A program made the position numbers and the translations under genes. This document shows, in pieces, positions 58,433 to 64,000 of a DNA stretch of 64,000 bases (positions are counted from its first letter, which is position 1; every line of letters starts with the position of its first letter). The DNA comes from Streptomyces sp. ISL-94 (lineage in GTDB: Bacteria; Actinomycetota; Actinomycetes; Streptomycetales; Streptomycetaceae): the NCBI RefSeq assembly GCF_018614075.1, contig NZ_JAGGOZ010000069.1, positions 1-64,000 of the forward strand. The letters run 5' to 3'. The notes under the pieces were generated by a model that saw only the letters and a list, made by a program, of their open reading frames with translations, ran no database searches and had not been told where the DNA came from.

Positions 58433-60406
58433 ATGGTAAAGGTCAGGGCCGCGCGGGCGGCCGAGGCGGAGGCCCTGACCGGGCTGGTGATGCGGTCCAA
58501 GGCGCACTGGGGCTATGGCCCGGATTTCCTCGCCGCGTGCGCGGGCGAACTGCGGATCACGCCCGCCGACGTGACGGCCCGCCGGATCGTGGTGGCCGAG
58601 GACGGGCGGGGGCGGGTGCTCGGGCTCGCCTCCCTGGAGGGGACTCCTCCGCGGGCATCGCTGGGGCTGCTCTTCGTCGAGCCGGCGGCCATCGGGCGAG
58701 GGGTCGGGCGGCTGCTGTACCGGGACGCGCTGCGCCGGGCCGTGGAGCTGGGGGTCCGCGTGCTGACGATCGACGCCGATCCGCACGCGGCCGGGTTCTA
58801 CCGGGCGATGGGGGCGGTGGCGGGTGGGGTGGCGGGTGGGGTGGCGGCCGCGGCCCCGGGGCCGGCGAGCGTGCCGGGTGCGGTCCCGGCCGCTCTGGCC
58901 GGAGTGACGGGCGGGGTCCCGGACACCCCGGCCGGGCTGACGGACGGGATCCCGGGGGGCCCGGACACCCCGGCCGGGCTGACGGACGGGGTCCCGGACC
59001 GGGTGCCCAGCGCGCCGGGAGTCGGGCCCGACGGACTGGTGCGGTTCGAGGTGTCGCCCGCGCCGCTCGCCGGCTGGGCGCAGGCGTGGACCGGGGGCGG
59101 GCGGGCCGTACACCTGGGCAACGTCGCCGAGTTCAATGCGCAGTTCTCGGACGCGTCCCTCGGCCCGGAGCAGTCGGCCGCGCACCACTACGCCTGCCTG
59201 GCCGCCTTCTACAGCCCCGAGCCCGCGGCGCTGGTCCTGCCCCGGGCCGTGCCGCGGGGCTGGACCGAGCTGGTCGGCCGCCAGCTGGGCTGGGCCGGGG
59301 TGGAGGTGTACGACGGCCTGGTGGAGCGGGGTCCCGGTCTGGCCGATGCCGTACGGGCCCGGCCGGCGCTGGCCGCGCTGCTCACCGGGGCCGGGCTGCC
59401 CCTCGTACCGTGGGGGCGGACGCGGCCGTTCGGGCGGCTGGCGGGCCGGCCGTTGCGGGCAGGGGAGCTGCGGTACGAGTCGAAGGCGGCGGCGCACGAG
59501 CTGTTCGGCCGGATCCTGGCGGGCGGCGGGCATCCCGGGATCGTGCTGCCCGCGCAGTGGCGGGCGGGCACCCGGCGGGCGGCGGTCCGCCTCGTCGCGG
59601 CCCGGGCCAAGGCCGGCGAGAGCACTGTTCTGAAATCGGAGCACGGTGTCGGGGGTTCGGGCACCACGGTGCTCACCCCCGGCCGGGTCCGGGCCGCGGG
59701 CGGGGCCCGTGCCGTCCTGCGGCGGCTGCCGCGCGGGCCGCTGCTGGTGGAGGAGTTCATCCACGGACCGGCCGGACCCGGCGATCCGCGCGATCTGACG
59801 TACGACGGCTTCGTGGACGCCGCGGGCCGGCTGCACGAGGTCGGCGCGGCGGTGATGGACGTGGCGGACGGCGGCTACCGGGGTGCCACGGTGGGCCCCG
59901 GGGTGGTGCCCGCGTGGGCGGAGCGGCCGCTGCTCGCCTTCGGGGCGGCAGTGGGCCGGGAGCTGGCCGCCTGCGGCTACCGGGGCTGGTTCGACGTGGA
60001 CTTCGTCACCGATCACGCCGGGCGGCTCGCGCCGACCGAGACGAACCTGCGGCTTACCGGGCCGTCGATCGCCTTCATGGTGGCGGCCCGGCTCGACGCG
60101 CTGCGGGGCGCGGGCCACCTCGTACGGATCGCCGACCGCGTCGAGTTGGGCGCGCGGCTGCCCGAGGCACAAGGGGACGAGCTGTGCGCGGTACTGGCCC
60201 GGGGCTGTGCGGAGCTCGGGGCGGTCTTCGTCCCCGCGATCCCGACGGCCGCCTTCGAGCCGGAACCCTGGCTGGGCGTGCTGGTGGCCGCGCACAGCCG
60301 GGAGGCGCTGGACGCGGCCGAGGCGCTGGTGCGGTCGCAGGCCCTGGCGGTCGGAGCGGTGTTCGGCCCGCCGGAGGCCCATCCGGAACCAGGGGGCGTG
60401 TGGTGA
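58433..60406 (+). CDS. GNAT acetyltransferase/ATP-grasp fusion protein
   Basis: A 657-residue two-enzyme fusion. Residues ~1-125 are a GNAT domain (VVAEDGRGRVLGLASLEGTP, LFVEPAAIGRGVGRLLYRDA, with the R-G-x-G-x-G/A acetyl-CoA loop; AAGFYRAMGAV). Residues ~126-195 are a Gly/Pro/Ala linker with internal repeats. Residues ~200-650 form a pre-ATP-grasp plus ATP-grasp ligase (ESTVLKSEHGVGGSGTTVL as nucleotide loop, LLVEEFIHGP, GWFDVDFVTDHAGRLAPTET with Mg/ATP-binding acidic residues, NLRLTGPS). ATP-grasp enzymes ligate carboxylates to amines. Start ATG 58433 has a weak ribosome site. It is convergent with the adenylation gene 60417-62435. Confidence 0.82.
   Translation: MVKVRAARAAEAEALTGLVMRSKAHWGYGPDFLAACAGELRITPADVTARRIVVAEDGRGRVLGLASLEGTPPRASLGLLFVEPAAIGRGVGRLLYRDALRRAVELGVRVLTIDADPHAAGFYRAMGAVAGGVAGGVAAAAPGPASVPGAVPAALAGVTGGVPDTPAGLTDGIPGGPDTPAGLTDGVPDRVPSAPGVGPDGLVRFEVSPAPLAGWAQAWTGGGRAVHLGNVAEFNAQFSDASLGPEQSAAHHYACLAAFYSPEPAALVLPRAVPRGWTELVGRQLGWAGVEVYDGLVERGPGLADAVRARPALAALLTGAGLPLVPWGRTRPFGRLAGRPLRAGELRYESKAAAHELFGRILAGGGHPGIVLPAQWRAGTRRAAVRLVAARAKAGESTVLKSEHGVGGSGTTVLTPGRVRAAGGARAVLRRLPRGPLLVEEFIHGPAGPGDPRDLTYDGFVDAAGRLHEVGAAVMDVADGGYRGATVGPGVVPAWAERPLLAFGAAVGRELAACGYRGWFDVDFVTDHAGRLAPTETNLRLTGPSIAFMVAARLDALRGAGHLVRIADRVELGARLPEAQGDELCAVLARGCAELGAVFVPAIPTAAFEPEPWLGVLVAAHSREALDAAEALVRSQALAVGAVFGPPEAHPEPGGVW
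58812..59020. repeat. Repetitive linker DNA in the GNAT/ATP-grasp gene
   Basis: GTGGCGGGTGGG is duplicated at ~58818-58842. A longer unit coding DTPAGLTDG(I/V)P appears twice, at ~58922-58952 and ~58964-58994. The repeats are in frame and widen the linker between two enzymatic domains. Confidence 0.7.
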
Positions 60407-60416
60407 CGCGGGCCGG

Positions 60417-62435
60417 TCAGTCGTCGAAGTCGAAGGGATCGGCCGGTTTGGCGATGACGTACGCGGCGACGACGATGCCCGCGATCATCAGGGGAATGTT
60501 GAAGGTGTAGACGAGCGCGGCCTGACGCGGCCAGTCCTGTTTGGCGGCCAGCCGGTAGAAGTTGTCCTGGGGCCACCAGGACAACAGCAGGTAGGCCACC
60601 GCCAGATGGGCGGCCGCGGTGAGGGCGGGGCCACGGCGGTGGCGCCGCATGCGGGCGCGGCCGCCGAACAGGAAGACCACCCCGGCGCCGAAGGCGGCGC
60701 ACTCGCACAGGTGGAGGAGGGCCAACAGGAACGCCCAGGGCTGCGGCACACCGCTGAGGTCGGTCGATCCGGGCCAGAACAGATTCGTGAGGACGAAGGC
60801 GACGAAGCCCAGCCCCACTCCGCCGCAGCCGGCCGCGCAGGAGGCCGGGGCTGCGCCTTCGCCCGTGGCGGCCCCGTACTTGCCGGATCTGCTCCCGCCG
60901 CGCCGCGCCGCCGCCGGGACGGGCAGGATGGGCAGGGGCAGGGCGTCCCGGTCCTCCTGGCCCGCCCGGTTGCGGGGCAGGGCACGCAACCGGATGACGG
61001 CGCGCGGGGTCTCCTCCCGGAGCACCTTCCCCGCCAGGTGGTCGCGCAGTTCCTCGATGTCCGGCAGCGAAGCACCGGCGGGCCACGACGGCCCGCCGGG
61101 CGGCGGGGCGGCGTACGCCACGAGCCGCCGTGGGCCGCGGCTTCCGTCGATCCCGTTCACGATCACCCCGCCGACGCCCTCGTGGCGGCGGATCGCGGAT
61201 TCGATGGGGTACGGGTCGAGCGTGCGGCCGTCGGACAGGGTGATCCGGTCCCGCAACCGGCCGCCGAACTCCAGCAGTCCGTCCTCGCGGAGCAGGCCGA
61301 GGTCGCCGGTGGGGATCGCGTCGCCGCCGTCCTGCGGGGTGAGGCGGATCTCGCGGTCGCGCACCTCGACGCGACAGCCCGGGAAGGGGGTCCCGAGCAG
61401 GGAGACCTCTTCGGGGTCGTCGAGCGGGCCGGGCAGCTGCGGCAGTTCGAACCAGGTGCCGGTGCCCGCGCTCTCCGCGAGGCCGTAGACGTTGAGCACC
61501 CGCGCACCGGGCCGGAGCCGGCCCTGCAGGGTCGCCTGCTCGTCGAGGTAGAGCCGGTCGCCGCAGACGGCGACCAGCCTCAGTGAGCGCAGGGCGGGGT
61601 CCGTCTCGCGGCGGGGCTTCGGGATGCCGGTCCCCGGCTCCCCGCGCCGGATCAGCAGATCGACGGCGCCGGCCGGGTCGGTGTGCAGGACGGTGACGTG
61701 CTCGGTCTCGACCGCCGCGGCGATGTCCTGCGGCGTCCAGGGGGAGCGCGGGGCAAGGACGAGGGCGCCGCCCGAGCACAGGGCCCGGGTCCAGCCCGCG
61801 GCGAAGGCGGTGACGTCCGGGCCGGCCGTGATCAGGTGCCGGTCCTGCGGGGTCAGCCGGGCCACCTCGGCCCAGCCCTCGTAGGCGGCGAGCAGCAGAC
61901 CGTGGCCGACGGGAACGGCGCGCGGCTCGGCCGCCCCGGTGAACAGGACGGCCGCCGTGCGTCCGGGCGCCGGGGCCGCCGGCGGCTCGGAGGGCTGTTC
62001 GGCGATCCCGGCGGCCTCCGCGCCGAGCCCGATCACCCGCAGGCCGCTGCCGGTGTCGAGGGCCGCCTGGTGGGTGCCGTGGGTGAGCAGGACGAAGGGC
62101 GCGGCCGCGCCGAGCTGGCGCTGCCCGATGCGCGGGTTCTCGACGTCGATGACGGTGTAGACACCGCCCGCCTTGAGGACGGCGAGGAGGCCGACGAGCA
62201 GTTCGGCCTGCCGGGCCGTGCCGACGGCGACGAGGCCGCCGGGCGGCAGGCCGGAGGCGAGCAGACGGTCCGCCAGCCGGTTGGCTCGCGCGTCGAGTTC
62301 CCCGTAGGCGAGGCTCTCCGGGCCGGCTGTGACGGCGCGTGCCCGGGGGGTGTCCCGGGCCCACTGCTCGAAGCGGTGCAGGACGGTGTCGGTGGTGCTC
62401 TTGCCGAAGCGTACGGACTCGGATCCCTGCGTCAT
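60417..62435 (-). CDS. AMP-binding (adenylation) enzyme with C-terminal four-helix membrane domain
   Basis: A 672-residue protein. Residues ~1-500 form an ANL-superfamily adenylation domain of the NRPS type (LAYGELDARANRLADRLLA; AVLKAGGVYTVIDVENPR; NVYGLAESAGTGTWFELP; IPTGDLGLLREDGLLEFGGR with the ATP-ribose Asp and hinge; PIESAIRRHEGV). The usual P-loop (SGTTG-type) is degenerate: LFTGAAEPRAVPVGH. After a linker, residues ~540-672 contain four hydrophobic helices (VGLGFVAFVLTNLFW, PWAFLLALLHLCECAAF, LAVAYLLLSWWP, NIPLMIAGIVVAAYVIAK). No carrier-protein domain is present. An adenylation enzyme anchored in the membrane is unusual; with the ATP-grasp fusion it may make an amino-acid amide. Confidence 0.82.
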   Translation of the reverse strand: MTQGSESVRFGKSTTDTVLHRFEQWARDTPRARAVTAGPESLAYGELDARANRLADRLLASGLPPGGLVAVGTARQAELLVGLLAVLKAGGVYTVIDVENPRIGQRQLGAAAPFVLLTHGTHQAALDTGSGLRVIGLGAEAAGIAEQPSEPPAAPAPGRTAAVLFTGAAEPRAVPVGHGLLLAAYEGWAEVARLTPQDRHLITAGPDVTAFAAGWTRALCSGGALVLAPRSPWTPQDIAAAVETEHVTVLHTDPAGAVDLLIRRGEPGTGIPKPRRETDPALRSLRLVAVCGDRLYLDEQATLQGRLRPGARVLNVYGLAESAGTGTWFELPQLPGPLDDPEEVSLLGTPFPGCRVEVRDREIRLTPQDGGDAIPTGDLGLLREDGLLEFGGRLRDRITLSDGRTLDPYPIESAIRRHEGVGGVIVNGIDGSRGPRRLVAYAAPPPGGPSWPAGASLPDIEELRDHLAGKVLREETPRAVIRLRALPRNRAGQEDRDALPLPILPVPAAARRGGSRSGKYGAATGEGAAPASCAAGCGGVGLGFVAFVLTNLFWPGSTDLSGVPQPWAFLLALLHLCECAAFGAGVVFLFGGRARMRRHRRGPALTAAAHLAVAYLLLSWWPQDNFYRLAAKQDWPRQAALVYTFNIPLMIAGIVVAAYVIAKPADPFDFDD

Positions 62436-62536
62436 GGACCGATGATGCCACCGGGCTCCGACAGCGGGCGGGGGACCGGAAAATCGCTCGTGCGGACGGA
62501 AGTTGGAGCCCCGTGGGAGCGGGGTCGGACGAAAGG

Positions 62537-62567
62537 TTGACCTCGACTTTGGTTGAGGTCCTAGTGT
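62537..62567 (+). promoter_or_regulatory. SoxR/MerR-type promoter with 19-bp spacer, leaderless start
   Basis: A -35-like TTGACC (62537-62542) and a -10-like TAGTGT (62562-62567) are 19 bp apart, the long spacing typical of MerR-family targets. Between them the dyad ACCTCGAC-TTTG-GTTGAGGT (62540-62559) closely matches a SoxR box. The ATG at 62575 is only 7 bp past the -10, so the mRNA probably has no leader. Regulation by a SoxR-like redox sensor is predicted. Confidence 0.6.
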
Positions 62568-62574
62568 TCCGGCC

Positions 62575-64000
62575 ATGGACATGGAAGTCACCGCTTGGAC
62601 ATCGCTGCACAGTGCGATCAACGCACAGCAGGACCGGCGCCCGCTCTCCCGGGCGAGTCTGCGCCGGGTCGCCGCCTTCGCCCTCCCGCACCGCCGAGGG
62701 CTCGCCCTCTTCCTGCTGCTCAGCGTGGTCACCGCGCTCCTGGCAGTGGCCACCCCGGTGCTCGCCAGCCGGATCGTCGACGCCATCGTGGCCGGCCGGG
62801 ACAGCGGCACCGTCACCCGCCTCGCGCTCCTCATCGCGCTGATCGCGGTCGTTGAGGCGGGGCTCGGGCTGCTGACCCGCAGGCTCTCCGCCACCCTCGG
62901 CGAGGGGCTGATCCTCGACCTGCGGACGGCCGTCTTCGACCACGTGCAGCGGATGCCGGTCGCCTTCTTCACCCGGACCCGGACCGGCGCCCTGGTCAGC
63001 CGGCTCAACAACGATGTGATCGGCGCCCAGCGGGCGTTCAGCAACACCCTGTCCGGGGTCGTCGCCAACACCGTGACCCTGCTGCTGACCCTCGCCGTGA
63101 TGCTGAGCATCTCCTGGCAGATCACCCTGCTGGCGCTGGTGCTGCTGCCGGTGTTCGTGCTGCCGGCCCGCCGGATGGGGGCCCGGATGGCCGCGATGCA
63201 GCGGGAGGCCTCCGCCCTGAACGCCGCGATGGGCACCCAGATGACGGAGCGTTTCTCCGCCCCCGGCGCGACGCTGGTCAAACTGTTCGGACGGCCCGCT
63301 GACGAGTCCGCCGAGTTCGCGGCCCGGGCAGCCCGGGTGCGCGACATCGGGATCCGGACGGCGATGGCCCAGTCGGCCTTCATCACCGCCCTCACCCTGG
63401 TCTCGGCCCTGGCGCTCGCCCTCGTCTACGGGCTCGGCGGGTACTACGCCCTGCGCGAGACCCTGGACGCCGGCTCCGTCGTCGCCCTCGCCCTCCTCCT
63501 GACCCGGCTCTACGCCCCGCTCACCGCGCTCGCCGGCGCCCGCGTCGAGGTGATGAGTGCGATGGTGAGCTTCGAGCGGGTCTTCGAGATCCTCGACCTG
63601 AAGCCGCTCATCGCCCAGAAGCCGGACGCCCGGCGGGTGCCGGACGGGCCGGTGGCCGTGGAGTTCGACCGGGTCTCTTTCGCCTACCCCTCCGCCGACA
63701 AGGTCTCCCTCGCCTCCCTGGAGTCGGTCGCCACCCTCGACACCCGGGGCGGCACACAGGTCCTGCACGAGGTGTCCTTCCGTGCCGAGCCGGGCCAGAT
63801 GATCGCCCTGGTCGGCTCCTCCGGCGCCGGCAAGTCGACCATCGCCCAGCTGCTGCCGCGGCTCTACGACGCCGACGCGGGGGCGGTCCGCCTGGGCGGG
63901 GTCGACGTACGGGACCTCACGGCCGACTCGATCCGCGAGACGCTGGGCATGGTCACCCAGGACGGACACCTCTTCCACGAGTCGGTACGGGCCAACCTGC
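62575..64000 (+). CDS. ABC exporter, fused TMD-NBD (partial, 3' end outside window)
   Basis: The first ~475 residues of a type IV ABC exporter half-transporter. Six helices occupy residues ~35-320 (FALPHRRGLALFLLLSVVTALL, VVANTVTLLLTLAVMLSISW, ALTLVSALALALVYGLGGYY), with the coupling segment MPVAFFTRTRTGALVSRLNND. The nucleotide-binding domain begins near residue 355 (VEFDRVSFAYPS) with Walker A LVGSSGAGKST and the Q-loop GMVTQDGHLFHES; the signature and Walker B lie beyond the window. ATG 62575 lacks a ribosome site but follows a SoxR-like promoter directly. Drug or metabolite export under redox control is plausible. Confidence 0.9.
   Translation, partial: MDMEVTAWTSLHSAINAQQDRRPLSRASLRRVAAFALPHRRGLALFLLLSVVTALLAVATPVLASRIVDAIVAGRDSGTVTRLALLIALIAVVEAGLGLLTRRLSATLGEGLILDLRTAVFDHVQRMPVAFFTRTRTGALVSRLNNDVIGAQRAFSNTLSGVVANTVTLLLTLAVMLSISWQITLLALVLLPVFVLPARRMGARMAAMQREASALNAAMGTQMTERFSAPGATLVKLFGRPADESAEFAARAARVRDIGIRTAMAQSAFITALTLVSALALALVYGLGGYYALRETLDAGSVVALALLLTRLYAPLTALAGARVEVMSAMVSFERVFEILDLKPLIAQKPDARRVPDGPVAVEFDRVSFAYPSADKVSLASLESVATLDTRGGTQVLHEVSFRAEPGQMIALVGSSGAGKSTIAQLLPRLYDADAGAVRLGGVDVRDLTADSIRETLGMVTQDGHLFHESVRANL

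Overview
The window is very GC-rich DNA from an actinomycete, almost certainly a Streptomyces. The grounds are the GC-biased third codon positions, the families present (mycothiol-dependent maleylpyruvate isomerase family, SigB/F-type sigma factor, MmyB-type XRE regulators, small Streptomyces membrane-protein families), and rare TTA codons confined to acquired genes. There are no rRNA, tRNA or central housekeeping operons. There are many regulators, secreted enzymes, NRPS/NIS-like enzymes and broken genes, which fits a chromosome arm rather than the core.

0-10 kb: a TetR/MFS efflux operon with a double operator, small membrane proteins, an N-terminally truncated HoxX-like gene beside a 15-bp tandem repeat, a LysR regulator divergent from a DUF6817-like gene, and a secreted GH31 glycosidase with F5/8C-like and ricin-B modules. 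9.8-17.1 kb: an NAD-dependent DNA ligase gene (ligA) that lost its catalytic-lysine segment and was also split by about 5.6 kb. The insert holds an NAD(P)H oxidoreductase with its XRE regulator, a maleylpyruvate-isomerase-family gene and fragments of a multi-recombinase element. 17.1-33 kb: a two-component system next to an MMPL transporter, an OpuA-type osmoprotectant transporter, a SigB/F-family sigma factor, a winged-helix regulator with a 33-bp repeat tail, a GntR regulator with a DasR-like operator, two divergent IucA/IucC siderophore synthetases, a methyltransferase and a P450.

33.9-47.3 kb: a 13.4-kb integrative element has landed inside a FAD-dependent oxidoreductase gene. The two gene halves rejoin exactly at a 7-bp core, ACCCGTT, present at both ends, with inverted repeats just inside. 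The recombination module is three tyrosine recombinases in tandem plus a small coiled-coil HTH protein. The cargo is a radical-SAM RiPP cluster (AmcA/AmcB-like, multiple three-residue cyclophanes) with a precursor carrying eight aromatic-X-Asn motifs, a second small peptide with three Trp-Ser-Asp repeats, a pentapeptide-repeat protein, an XRE regulator, and a large SLATT-type membrane protein with a duplicated N-terminal domain that looks like a defence or conflict effector. A degraded relative of the same recombination module lies in the ligA insert.

48-64 kb: a secreted trypsin-like protease, a frameshifted HXXEE-like gene, an AEC transporter and a LuxR regulator that both lost their 5' ends at one deletion scar, and a predicted biological-conflict operon (EACC1, caspase/substrate-binding/VWA fusion, solute-binding lipoprotein). 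Then come a secreted hydrolase with its catalytic centre deleted in frame, a membrane acyltransferase, a DUF350 protein, a GNAT/ATP-grasp fusion, an adenylation enzyme with a membrane tail, and the start of an ABC exporter behind a SoxR/MerR-type promoter.

The overall picture is a region of active gene gain and decay: at least seven genes are truncated, split or internally deleted, and in-frame tandem repeats (12, 15, 18 and 33 bp) recur. The strongest leads are the RiPP-carrying integrative element and the caspase conflict operon. All assignments were made by reading the sequence; no database search was run.
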